From Alphaproteobacteria bacterium (lineage in GTDB: Bacteria; Pseudomonadota; Alphaproteobacteria; UBA828), in contig JAPYQV010000103.1 of the NCBI GenBank assembly GCA_029937205.1, positions 1-8,211 of the forward strand: a stretch of 8,211 nt of DNA, given 5' to 3'. Shown one piece after another: positions 1-6,267 of this stretch (the stretch's first letter is position 1; every line of letters starts with the position of its first letter). The notes below the pieces were generated by a model. It was not told where the DNA came from. It saw only the letters and a program-made list of their open reading frames with translations, and made no database searches. The position numbers and the translations under genes were made by a program.

Positions 1-10
1 GAGGCGCCGC

Positions 11-39
11 ACTATACAGGATTGCCCATGCCACGCAAG
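11..39 (-). promoter_or_regulatory. Candidate leftward promoter, divergent from fabD
   Basis: On the minus strand a CTTGCG box (34-39) lies 17 bases upstream of TATAGT (11-16). This matches the usual sigma-70 spacing, with a near-consensus -10 and four of six matches to the alphaproteobacterial -35 CTTGAC. It points out of the left edge, so the gene it would serve is not visible. In many alphaproteobacteria rpsF lies divergent from fabD, which would fit, but that is from memory. Confidence 0.5.
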
Positions 40-43
40 GGCG

Positions 44-73
44 CTTGACAGGGCGTCTGGGCCGGTCAACCTT
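44..73 (+). promoter_or_regulatory. Candidate fabD promoter (-35 box strong, -10 weak)
   Basis: CTTGACA at 44-50 is a perfect match to both the alphaproteobacterial CTTGAC and the general TTGACA -35 consensus. At 16-18 bases spacing the -10 would be CAACCT or AACCTT (67-73), which is poor. The -35 lies only 4 bases from the -35 of the leftward promoter, so the two would be back to back. Transcription would begin around 80, close to the hairpin at 79-99. Confidence 0.35.
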
Positions 74-78
74 TGCCC

Positions 79-99
79 GCCCGAAAACTTATTTCGGGC
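79..99 (+). repeat. Perfect inverted repeat (hairpin) before the fabD RBS
   Basis: GCCCGAAA (79-86) and TTTCGGGC (92-99) form a perfect 8-bp stem with a 5-base loop, ACTTA. It ends 7 bases before the TAGGAG ribosome binding sequence. No T-tract follows, so it is not a classic terminator. It could be a DNA operator or a 5' leader hairpin of the fabD message. Confidence 0.5.
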
Positions 100-106
100 A
101 CAATTA

Positions 107-112
107 TAGGAG
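107..112 (+). promoter_or_regulatory. Ribosome binding site deciding the fabD GTG start
   Basis: TAGGAG sits 11 bases before GTG at 124. It supports this start over the in-frame TTG at 73, which would lie upstream of both the hairpin and this site and would add 17 residues not expected in the FabD family. Confidence 0.6.
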
Positions 113-123
113 TATTTGAGGCC

Positions 124-1065
124 GTGCGGCGCGCATTCGTATTTCCCGGACAAGGATCCCAAAAAGTTGGCATGGGGCAGGACCTTTGGCAGGCATTTGC
201 CGCCGCGCGCGAGGTCTTTGAAGAGGTCGACGAGGCACTCGGCGAGAAGCTCTCGGTGACAATTTTCGAGGGGCCGGACGATGATTTGCGCCTGACGCGC
301 AATACGCAGCCGGCGCTGATGGCCATGTCCATGGCGGTTGTCCGCGTCATCGAGAGCGAAAGTGGCAAAAAAATCGCCGATCTGGCCCATGCGGTTGCCG
401 GACATTCGCTCGGCGAGTATTCAGCCTTGGCGGCGGTCGGCGCGCTGTCCTTGAGCGATGCCGCTTCTCTGTTGCGTCTGAGAGGCGATGCCATGCAACG
501 GGCGGTGCCGGTTGGCGAAGGCGCCATGGCGGCCCTATTGGGCGCCGATTTGGCATTGGCCGAGGAAATAGCCGCCGAAGCGGCCGGCGGCGAAGTCTGT
601 GGACTCGCCAACGATAATGCCATTGGCCAGGTTGTTCTCAGCGGCACGAAGTCCGCGATCGACCGCGCGGTTGCCATGGCCGCGGAAAAGGGCGTGAAAA
701 AAGCGGTGCTCCTACCGGTTAGCGCGCCGTTTCACTGTGATTTGATGGCTCCAGTAGCGAAAATCATGTCAAAAGCTCTGGAATCCACGGATTTGCGTCC
801 GCCTGAAGTGCCGGTGTTCGCCAATGTGAGCGCGCGGCCGGTACGTGAACCGGACGAAATTCGCAGCCTGCTGGAGCGCCAGGTGACGGCGATGGTGCGC
901 TGGCGTGAATGTGTGGTGGCGATGGGCGCCGACGGTGTCGAACAACTGGTCGAGGTCGGCGCTGGAAATGTGCTGAAAACATTGACACGGCGCATTGACC
1001 GCCAAATAGCAGCGGTTTCCGTCGGCGACATCGAAGAGATAGAAAATTTTCTGCAGGCTTTGTGA
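124..1065 (+). CDS. fabD: Malonyl-CoA:ACP transacylase FabD
   Basis: FabD transfers the malonyl group from CoA to the phosphopantetheine arm of acyl carrier protein in the cytoplasm. This supplies the extender unit for type II fatty acid synthesis. From the GTG at 124 the product is 313 residues, the usual family length of about 310, and opens with the characteristic FVFPGQGSQ (residues 5-13). The nucleophile motif GHSLGEYSA places the catalytic serine at 95. SAPFHCDLM places the catalytic histidine at 204. These correspond to Ser92 and His201 of the E. coli enzyme. The C-terminal VGAGNVL segment is also typical. The gene leads the cluster, and fabG begins 16 bases after its stop, so the two are almost certainly cotranscribed. 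The start is chosen from the RBS at 107-112 and the family N-terminus. No defect is seen. Confidence 0.97.
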   Translation: MRRAFVFPGQGSQKVGMGQDLWQAFAAAREVFEEVDEALGEKLSVTIFEGPDDDLRLTRNTQPALMAMSMAVVRVIESESGKKIADLAHAVAGHSLGEYSALAAVGALSLSDAASLLRLRGDAMQRAVPVGEGAMAALLGADLALAEEIAAEAAGGEVCGLANDNAIGQVVLSGTKSAIDRAVAMAAEKGVKKAVLLPVSAPFHCDLMAPVAKIMSKALESTDLRPPEVPVFANVSARPVREPDEIRSLLERQVTAMVRWRECVVAMGADGVEQLVEVGAGNVLKTLTRRIDRQIAAVSVGDIEEIENFLQAL

Positions 1066-1081
1066 ACGAGGGAATTCGAAA

Positions 1082-1819
1082 ATGTTCGATCTAACGGGGA
1101 AACGGGCGCTGGTGACCGGCGCGACCGGAGGCATCGGTGCCTCGATCGCCACGGCGCTGCATGCTCAGGGCGCGGTACTGGCGCTTTCCGGCAGCCGGGC
1201 GGAGGTATTGGACGCGGCGGTGGCGGAATTGGGCGAACGCGCCCATGCGATACCTGCCGACTTAAATGATCCCGATGCGGCCGCAGACCTTTTGAAGCGC
1301 GCAGTGGCGGAACTTGGCGGCGTGGATATTATGGTTCATTGCGCCGGCATCACCCGCGACAATCTCGCAATGCGGATGAAAGACGAAGAATGGCAACAGG
1401 TCATCGACGTCAATTTGAGCGCTGGATTTCGCCTGGCGCGGGCCTCCTTGCGTGGCATGATGAAGGCGCGTTGGGGGCGAATATTGTTTATTACTTCCGT
1501 GGTCGGCACGACGGGAAACCCCGGCCAAGCCAATTATGCCGCCTCCAAAGCCGGGCTCACCGGATTGGCCAAGGCATTGGCCGGCGAAGTCGCCAGCCGC
1601 GGGGTTACGGTGAACTGCGTGGCGCCCGGATTCATCGAAACCGCCATGACGGCGGCGTTGAACGATGCGCAGCGCGAGCGCATCACCGCCGCCATCCCGG
1701 CCACCCATATCGGCGCGGTTGGTGACGTTGCCGCCGGTTGCGTTTATTTGGCCAGCGAGGAAGCGGCCTATGTGACCGGCCAGACATTGCATATCAACGG
1801 CGGCATGGCCATGTTGTGA
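1082..1819 (+). CDS. fabG: 3-oxoacyl-ACP reductase FabG
   Basis: FabG performs the NADPH-dependent reduction of 3-oxoacyl-ACP to 3-hydroxyacyl-ACP, the first reduction of each elongation cycle. The 245-residue protein is a classical short-chain dehydrogenase of normal length. The glycine-rich cofactor loop TGATGGIG spans residues 12-19. Arg39 at the end of the second strand is suited to binding the NADP 2'-phosphate. The catalytic set is Asn111, Ser139, Tyr152 and Lys156 (YAASK). The GITRDNLAMRMKDEEW signature is specific to true FabG rather than other reductases, and the end YVTGQTLHINGGMAML is typical. The one oddity is that the structural NNAG motif reads His-Cys-Ala-Gly at 86-89. A clear GAGGGA site (1068-1073) precedes the ATG by 8 bases. 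It follows fabD directly and precedes acpP, the usual cluster order. Confidence 0.97.
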   Translation: MFDLTGKRALVTGATGGIGASIATALHAQGAVLALSGSRAEVLDAAVAELGERAHAIPADLNDPDAAADLLKRAVAELGGVDIMVHCAGITRDNLAMRMKDEEWQQVIDVNLSAGFRLARASLRGMMKARWGRILFITSVVGTTGNPGQANYAASKAGLTGLAKALAGEVASRGVTVNCVAPGFIETAMTAALNDAQRERITAAIPATHIGAVGDVAAGCVYLASEEAAYVTGQTLHINGGMAML

Positions 1820-1924
1820 CGGGATGTGCCGACTTGGGACGTTGACTGGTGGCATTGCTGAGAGAAGTGTGTTACCTAGCGCCCGCGCCGGTCGGAATTC
1901 ACCTGGGATTCGCACATTATGCGC

Positions 1925-1944
1925 AGCATATTTGAAGCATATTT
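1925..1944 (+). repeat. Direct repeat pair AGCATATTT, one helical turn apart
   Basis: AGCATATTT occurs at 1925-1933 and again at 1936-1944. The 11-base offset places both copies on nearly the same face of the DNA. The pair lies about 40-60 bases upstream of the candidate acpP -35 box, a plausible place for an activator or repressor. No known regulator is recognised, and short A+T-rich repeats can arise by chance. Confidence 0.35.
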
Positions 1945-1958
1945 TCTGTGGAAAATGT
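1939..1958 (+). repeat. Small A+T-rich inverted repeat upstream of acpP
   Basis: ATTTTC (1941-1946) and GAAAAT (1951-1956) pair perfectly around a TGTG loop. The stem extends to 8 bp if a G-U pair and one A-T pair are added. It is too A+T-rich to act as a strong terminator and has no T-tract. It overlaps the second copy of the AGCATATTT repeat. Confidence 0.3.
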
Positions 1959-1980
1959 CTGTGGCAGTGTCATTTCGGGA

Positions 1981-2009
1981 CTATACCTGCCGGTGTTTGA
2001 ACATATAAT
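1981..2009 (+). promoter_or_regulatory. Candidate acpP promoter
   Basis: A perfect TATAAT at 2004-2009 lies 17 bases downstream of CTATAC (1981-1986), which shares four of six bases with the alphaproteobacterial -35 CTTGAC. Transcription would begin near 2016 and give a leader of about 40 bases carrying the GAGGGA site. A separate promoter fits the very high demand for acyl carrier protein compared with the Fab enzymes. Confidence 0.5.
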
Positions 2010-2054
2010 CAATTCGACAAACGGATCGTGAAGCAACATCCGAGGGAATGTTTA

Positions 2055-2294
2055 ATGAGTGATAGTGATATCCCCGCACGGGTTAAGAAGATAGTCGTCG
2101 AACATTTGGGCGTCGACGAGGATAAAGTGACGGACGGTGCCAGCTTTATTGATGATTTGGGCGCCGACAGCCTCGATACGGTCGAGCTTGTCATGGCTTT
2201 TGAGGAAGAATTCGGTTGTGAAATCCCCGATGAAGCCGCAGAAAAAATTCTGACCGTCAAAGACGCGGTCAATTACATCGAGCAAATCACCTGA
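2055..2294 (+). CDS. acpP: Acyl carrier protein AcpP
   Basis: AcpP carries growing acyl chains on a 4'-phosphopantetheine arm and presents them to FabD, FabG, FabF and other enzymes of fatty acid and lipid synthesis. The product is 79 residues, the standard length, acidic, and closely matches the canonical sequence. The motif [10 protein letters not shown] gives the attachment serine at residue 39 counting Met1. The recognition helix II ([12 protein letters not shown]) and the IPDEAAEKI segment are intact. The ATG at 2055 is preceded at 7 bases by GAGGGA. An upstream in-frame GTG at 2028 would add nine non-conserved residues and is rejected. The gene lies between a 235-base promoter-bearing gap and fabF. 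Its own promoter is likely, possibly with some readthrough from fabG. Confidence 0.98.
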   Translation: MSDSDIPARVKKIVVEHLGVDEDKVTDGASFIDDLGADSLDTVELVMAFEEEFGCEIPDEAAEKILTVKDAVNYIEQIT

Positions 2295-2382
2295 TACCGG
2301 CTTTGCCGCCTCGCAAGGACCGGCCCATGGCCGCTTCACGGAGACCTCATAACAGCGTTGTCCAACTCATGGATAGCGGCTC

Positions 2383-3642
2383 GTGAGGCGTGTGGTTGTC
2401 ACGGGAATGGGACTTGTCACGCCGCTCGGCGATGGCGTTCAGCATTGCTGGGACAATCTGCTGAAATCGCGCTCCGGCGTGAGCGCCATCGACAGTTTCG
2501 ATGTTTCCGATTTGCCCGCAAAGATTGCGGCGCGGGTGCCGACGGGAACTGAACCGGGCCAGTTCGATGCGGAAAAATACGTCTCCAACAAAGACACCAG
2601 GCGGATGGATCAGTTCATCATATTCGCCCTGGGCGCCGCCATCCAGGCGGTGGAGGATTCGGGCTGGAAACCGGAACGCGAAGAAGATCAGGACCGCAGC
2701 GGGGTGATGATCGGCTCCGGTATCGGCGGACTGCAAACCATCGAAACGGGCGCCATCCTGGTGCACGAAAAAGGCCCGCGCCGGCTGAGCCCGTTTTTCA
2801 TCCCGTCCAGCCTGATCAATCTGGCCTCGGGGCATGTCTCGATAAGATATGGCTTCAAGGGACCGAACCATTCCGTGGTCACGGCCTGCTCTACCGGTGC
2901 GCACGCAATTGGCGACGCGGCGCGTCTGATCAAGCTTGATGATGCGGATGTAATGGTGGCAGGTGGTGCTGAGGCAGGCATTTGCCGCCTCGGAATCGCG
3001 GGATTCTCGGCATCACGGGCGCTCTCGACCGGATTCAACGATACGCCGGAGCGGGCGTCGCGCCCATGGGACAAAGCGCGCGATGGATTTGTCATGGGCG
3101 AAGGCTCCGGCATCGTCGTGCTCGAGGAATACGAGCACGCCAAAAAGCGCGGCGCCAAAATCTACGCTGAAATTTTGGGATATGGCATGAGCGGTGACGC
3201 TTTCCATATCACCGCGCCGGCGCCGGACGGCGCTGGCGGGTTTAAATCCATGAGCCATGCGTTGAAGAGTGCCGGCCTCAACGTCGACCAGATAGATTAT
3301 GTGAACGCGCATGGCACTTCGACGCCGCTTGGCGACGAGATCGAGCTGAACGCGGTCAAGCGCCTGTTCGGCAATGCGTCGGGGCACGTTTCCATGTCGT
3401 CGACGAAATCTTCGATCGGCCACCTCCTGGGCGCCGCCGGCAGCGTCGAAACCATCTTCTCCATCCTGGCGATTAATAATGGCGTCGTGCCGCCAACCCT
3501 CAATCTCGAAGATCCGTCCGACGGTTGCTATCTCGACCTGGTGCCGCTTGAGCCCAAGGAACGTAACGTCAGCATCGCCATGTCGAACTCCTTCGGCTTT
3601 GGAGGGACCAACGCCACGCTGATCGTCGGCGAGGTTTCCTAA
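2383..3642 (+). CDS. fabF: 3-oxoacyl-ACP synthase II FabF
   Basis: FabF is the elongating beta-ketoacyl-ACP synthase (KAS II). It takes an acyl chain onto its cysteine and condenses it with malonyl-ACP, releasing CO2. The 419-residue product is a full-length thiolase-fold enzyme. The nucleophile is Cys169 in VTACSTGAH, and the two catalytic histidines are His310 (HGTSTPLGD) and His347 (SSIGHLLGAAG). Lys342 is in STKSS, and the glycine-rich gate loop NSFGFGGTNA is near the C-terminus. This Cys-His-His set separates it from FabH-type (Cys-His-Asn) enzymes. The GTG at 2383 is the first possible start because an in-frame TAG lies at 2374-2376, and the protein opens with the expected RRVVVTGMGLVTPLG. 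The upstream GGATAG (2371-2376) is a weak but well-placed ribosome site. The 88-base gap after acpP has no clear terminator. Confidence 0.97.
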   Translation: MRRVVVTGMGLVTPLGDGVQHCWDNLLKSRSGVSAIDSFDVSDLPAKIAARVPTGTEPGQFDAEKYVSNKDTRRMDQFIIFALGAAIQAVEDSGWKPEREEDQDRSGVMIGSGIGGLQTIETGAILVHEKGPRRLSPFFIPSSLINLASGHVSIRYGFKGPNHSVVTACSTGAHAIGDAARLIKLDDADVMVAGGAEAGICRLGIAGFSASRALSTGFNDTPERASRPWDKARDGFVMGEGSGIVVLEEYEHAKKRGAKIYAEILGYGMSGDAFHITAPAPDGAGGFKSMSHALKSAGLNVDQIDYVNAHGTSTPLGDEIELNAVKRLFGNASGHVSMSSTKSSIGHLLGAAGSVETIFSILAINNGVVPPTLNLEDPSDGCYLDLVPLEPKERNVSIAMSNSFGFGGTNATLIVGEVS

Positions 3643-3647
3643 TTTAA

Positions 3648-4649
3648 ATGGCCCTCTCAGCACCGTATCGGCGGGCGCTGATCTGGATTCTTGTTCCTGT
3701 TGTCATCATTGCGGCGGCGTGTGTCGGCGGTCGGATTTATCTCGACCACAGCTTCGACGAATCCGGCGCGCAATCTGAGCCGGTCACGTTGATTGTGTTG
3801 CCCGGCAGCAGCGCCTGGGAGATCGCCGAAACGCTCTACGCTGCGGGCGTTGTAGAGGATCCCAATGTCTTCGCGGTTGGCGTTTGGCAGAGTGGGCAGA
3901 GCGGCGCATTGAAAGCCGGAGAATATTATTTTCCACCCCACGTGACACCGCGTGAGGCGATGGAAATCGTGTTTACCGGCAAGGCATTGCAATATCGCCT
4001 CACCATTCCGGAAGGCCTAACCAGCGCTGAGATATTACGCCTCCTGGAAGGCGCCGAAGCGCTTGACGGCGTCGTGGCTGAGATGCCGCCGGAAGGCGCG
4101 CTGTTGCCGGAGACCTACCATTATCGCCGCGGTGACAGCCGGGCCGACATGATTCACCGCATGGAAGCGGGCATGCACAGTCTGATTGCCGAACTGTGGC
4201 CACACCGTGCCTCGGACCTGCCGTTTGAAACACCGGAACAGGCGCTGGTGCTGGCCTCGATTGTCGAGAAGGAGACGGCGCTGGCGGCGGAGCGCCGGCA
4301 GGTCGCCGGCGTCTTCGTCAATCGCCTGCGCAAGGGCATGCGCCTGCAGTCCGACCCCACGGTGATCTACGCCGTGACGGGTGGCACAGCGCCTTTAAAT
4401 CGCCCCTTAAGCAAGGCAGACCTTGCCCTCGACAGCCCTTTCAATACCTATCGGCAAAAAGGGCTGCCACCCCGGCCGATTGCCCATCCCGGGGCCGAAT
4501 CCCTGGCAGCAGTGCTTAATCCCGAGACCACAGACGCATTATACTTTGTCGCCGATGGCAGCGGTGGCCATGCATTCGCAGATACATTGGCGGCGCATAA
4601 CAAAAATGTCGCGCGCTGGCGCAAGTTGCAAAAAGAGCGCGCCAAGTAA
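3648..4649 (+). CDS. mltG: Endolytic murein transglycosylase MltG (YceG family)
   Basis: MltG is an inner-membrane lytic transglycosylase that cuts nascent peptidoglycan strands, and in E. coli it is thought to set glycan chain length. The 333-residue protein has a short cytoplasmic N-terminus, one membrane helix (about residues 10-28) and a large periplasmic part. A LysM-like segment is expected in its first half. The family active-site signature ASIVEKETA is present, with Glu207 and Glu209, followed by VFVNRLRKGMRLQSDPTVIY. The C-terminal PRPIAHPG and LYFVADGSGGHAFADT blocks are also family hallmarks. I have not assigned which glutamate is catalytic beyond the conserved motif. It begins 5 bases after the fabF stop, with only a weak GAGG (3631-3634) as ribosome site, so translation may be coupled to fabF. 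The fabF-mltG linkage is common in proteobacteria. Confidence 0.95.
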   Translation: MALSAPYRRALIWILVPVVIIAAACVGGRIYLDHSFDESGAQSEPVTLIVLPGSSAWEIAETLYAAGVVEDPNVFAVGVWQSGQSGALKAGEYYFPPHVTPREAMEIVFTGKALQYRLTIPEGLTSAEILRLLEGAEALDGVVAEMPPEGALLPETYHYRRGDSRADMIHRMEAGMHSLIAELWPHRASDLPFETPEQALVLASIVEKETALAAERRQVAGVFVNRLRKGMRLQSDPTVIYAVTGGTAPLNRPLSKADLALDSPFNTYRQKGLPPRPIAHPGAESLAAVLNPETTDALYFVADGSGGHAFADTLAAHNKNVARWRKLQKERAK

Positions 4650-4657
4650 AGGCGCGG

Positions 4658-4668
4658 GGTATGATACC
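4658..4668 (+). repeat. Short inverted repeat between mltG and yicC
   Basis: GGTAT (4658-4662) and ATACC (4664-4668) flank a single G, inside a larger imperfect G+C-rich stem running from about 4652 to 4676. It ends in CTTTGG rather than a T-tract. It may be a weak attenuator or a processing hairpin in the mRNA. The embedded TATGAT resembles a -10 box but has no -35 at the right distance. Confidence 0.25.
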
Positions 4669-4684
4669 TGCGGCGCTTTGGTTC

Positions 4685-4691
4685 GGAAGGA
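4685..4691 (+). promoter_or_regulatory. Ribosome binding site deciding the yicC TTG start
   Basis: GGAAGGA lies 6 bases before TTG at 4698, which is good spacing for that codon. The later in-frame ATG at 4713 would cut into the conserved YSMTGFA opening of the family. Confidence 0.6.
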
Positions 4692-4697
4692 AATAGT

Positions 4698-5591
4698 TTG
4701 ACCGTCTACAGCATGACAGGATTCGCCCAAATCGAGGGCCGCGACGAGACCTTTGACTGGGTTTGGGAGGCAAAGAGCGTCAACGGGCGTGGGCTCGATC
4801 TGCGCTGTCGTCTGGGCGGTGGTCTGGATCGGCTTGAGCCGACAGTCCGCAAGGCCGTCGCTCAGCATTTCAAGCGCGGCAACTTGTCGATCAGTTTACG
4901 GCTGACGCGTCATGTCGGGTCTCAGCAAGTGCAAGTCAATCGGCAACTGCTCGACGAGCTCATTGCGTTGGCCGGTGAATACCGCAGCGCCGAGGGCATT
5001 GAACGGCCGGGTCTGGACGGCCTGTTGGCGTTGCGTGGCGTGATCGAACCCGTCGGCGAGGCGGAAGAAGACAAGCAAGGTGAAAATGCGGCGCGCGACA
5101 AGGCACTTCTGAACAGCCTCGGTGAGGCACTCGACGGCTTGGCAACGGCACGCGCGGCGGAGGGGGCTCATTTGGGTGAGATTGTCAGTGCCCAATTGGC
5201 GGATATGCAAAGCCTTTCCGAGCGCGCCGGAGAAAGTGCGGCACTTCGTCCGGAGGCGGCCAAGGCGCGCCTGGAAGCACAGGTTTCGGCCCTGCTGGAG
5301 GCGGGCGCTCCGTTGCCTGAAGAACGCCTCGTCCAGGAACTGGCATTGCTTGCCGTCAAGACCGACATCTGCGAGGAACTGGACCGTTTGGTGACCCATA
5401 TCTCCGCCGCCACGGCACTATTGGCCGAAGGCGGCGCCATCGGGCGCAAGCTGGATTTCCTCGCCCAGGAATTGAACCGTGAGGCGAACACGCTCTGCGC
5501 CAAGTCAAACGATCCGCAATTGAGTGAAATCGGACTGGAACTAAAAGCGGTCATCGACCAGTTTCGCGAGCAGGTGCAGAACATTGAATGA
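4698..5591 (+). CDS. yicC: YicC-family endoribonuclease
   Basis: Members of this conserved family have been shown to be endoribonucleases; in E. coli YicC promotes decay of the small RNA RyhB. The role in this organism is inferred from family membership only. The 297-residue product has the N-terminal signature TVYSMTGFAQIEG and a middle region rich in Ala, Glu and Leu, likely helical. It also has the diagnostic C-terminal DUF1732 block, with GRKLDF at 249-254 and QELNREAN at 257-264, then a KSNDPQL segment. Length is close to the usual 290. Start is TTG at 4698, supported by the RBS and the family N-terminus. The stop overlaps the gmk start by 8 bases, so the two are probably translationally coupled. 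The yicC-gmk pairing is widespread in bacteria. Confidence 0.94.
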   Translation: MTVYSMTGFAQIEGRDETFDWVWEAKSVNGRGLDLRCRLGGGLDRLEPTVRKAVAQHFKRGNLSISLRLTRHVGSQQVQVNRQLLDELIALAGEYRSAEGIERPGLDGLLALRGVIEPVGEAEEDKQGENAARDKALLNSLGEALDGLATARAAEGAHLGEIVSAQLADMQSLSERAGESAALRPEAAKARLEAQVSALLEAGAPLPEERLVQELALLAVKTDICEELDRLVTHISAATALLAEGGAIGRKLDFLAQELNREANTLCAKSNDPQLSEIGLELKAVIDQFREQVQNIE

Positions 5592-6249
5592 GGCAACGGA
5601 CAACACTGGAAACCATGCGCCAGGGAACATCTCCAGGCGCGGCGTTCTGTTCGTCCTGTCCTCGCCCTCGGGCGCCGGCAAGACTTCCATCGCGCGCCGT
5701 CTGCTTGAGGTTGAGCCGAGAACGCGCATGTCGGTTTCGGTAACCACCCGGCCGAAACGGCCCGATGAATTGGAAGGGCGCGACTATCACTTTGTCAGCC
5801 AGGCGAAGTTCGACCAAATGGTCGAGCAAGGCGGATTTCTCGAACACGCTAAAGTGTTTGGCCACTGCTATGGCACGCCGCGCGATCAGGTCGAGGAACT
5901 GCTGACCGAGGAATATGATGTGATCTTCGATATCGATTGGCAGGGCGCGCAGCAATTGGCCCAGTCGGTGGCGCGCGATCTGGTACGTGTGTTCGTCTTG
6001 CCGCCATCGTTGCAGGAGCTGGAAAGCCGCCTCAAACGGCGTGCCCAGGACAGCGATGACGTGGTGGCGGCGCGCATGGCCAAAGCGGTCGATGAGATGA
6101 GCCACTACGGCGAATATGACCATGTGCTGATCAATTGGGCGCTCGACGATAGCGTCGCGCGTGCGCGTGCGATCCTCAATGCCGAGCGCACGCGCCGGGT
6201 GCGCTATGTTGGTCTGGACAGCTTCGTTCGTTCTCTCACCGGCGGCTAA
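5584..6249 (+). CDS. gmk: Guanylate kinase Gmk
   Basis: Gmk phosphorylates GMP to GDP with ATP in the cytoplasm, an essential step to GTP and dGTP and in recycling cyclic-di-GMP and related nucleotides. The 221-residue product has the P-loop SSPSGAGKTS with Lys33. It also has the GMP-binding SVTTRPKRPDELEGRDYHFV region, EHAKVFGHCYGTPRDQVEE, and the DVIFDIDWQGAQQL strand. The lid RLKRRAQDSDDVVAARMAKA carries the adenine-side arginines. An in-frame TAA at 5542-5544 leaves TTG at 5584 as the only standard start before the P-loop. AGGTG at 5572-5576 is 7 bases upstream. The N-terminus is about 15 residues longer than E. coli Gmk. The start overlaps the yicC stop. The stop lies 18 bases from the end of a convergent gene. 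Confidence 0.96.
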   Translation: MNEATDNTGNHAPGNISRRGVLFVLSSPSGAGKTSIARRLLEVEPRTRMSVSVTTRPKRPDELEGRDYHFVSQAKFDQMVEQGGFLEHAKVFGHCYGTPRDQVEELLTEEYDVIFDIDWQGAQQLAQSVARDLVRVFVLPPSLQELESRLKRRAQDSDDVVAARMAKAVDEMSHYGEYDHVLINWALDDSVARARAILNAERTRRVRYVGLDSFVRSLTGG

Positions 6250-6258
6250 TTCGAATTA
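6247..6258. repeat. 12-bp perfect palindrome at the convergent gene junction
   Basis: TAATTCGAATTA is identical to its reverse complement and begins with the gmk stop codon. It fills most of the 18-base gap between gmk and the minus-strand acetyltransferase gene. It is A+T-rich and lacks a T-tract, so terminator function is doubtful. Confidence 0.45.
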
Positions 6259-6267
6259 TGCGTGGTG

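Larger units (their letters stand above)
1820..2054 (+). other. Non-coding fabG-acpP intergenic region
   Basis: These 235 bases contain no convincing gene; the open frames crossing them on the minus strand are shadows of fabG or acpP. The region is more A+T-rich toward acpP. It holds a direct repeat pair (1925-1944), a small A+T-rich hairpin (1939-1958), a promoter-like element (1981-2009) and the acpP ribosome binding site GAGGGA at 2042-2047. A TTGACT at 1842-1847 has no -10 box at a usable distance. No G+C-rich stem with a T-tract was found, so fabG transcripts may read through. Confidence 0.7.

Noticed and set aside
73..123. Longer fabD start at TTG 73
   Set aside because: The FabD N-terminus begins just before FVFPGQGSQ, and the RBS at 107-112 fits GTG 124. 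The extra 17 residues overlap the hairpin and have no family support.
1842..1877. Promoter TTGACT...TTACCT after fabG
   Set aside because: The spacing of 24 bases is too long, and no -10 box is present at 16-18 bases.
1262..1915. 217-residue minus-strand open frame opposite fabG
   Set aside because: It is the shadow of fabG in high G+C DNA, with no motif and no ribosome site.
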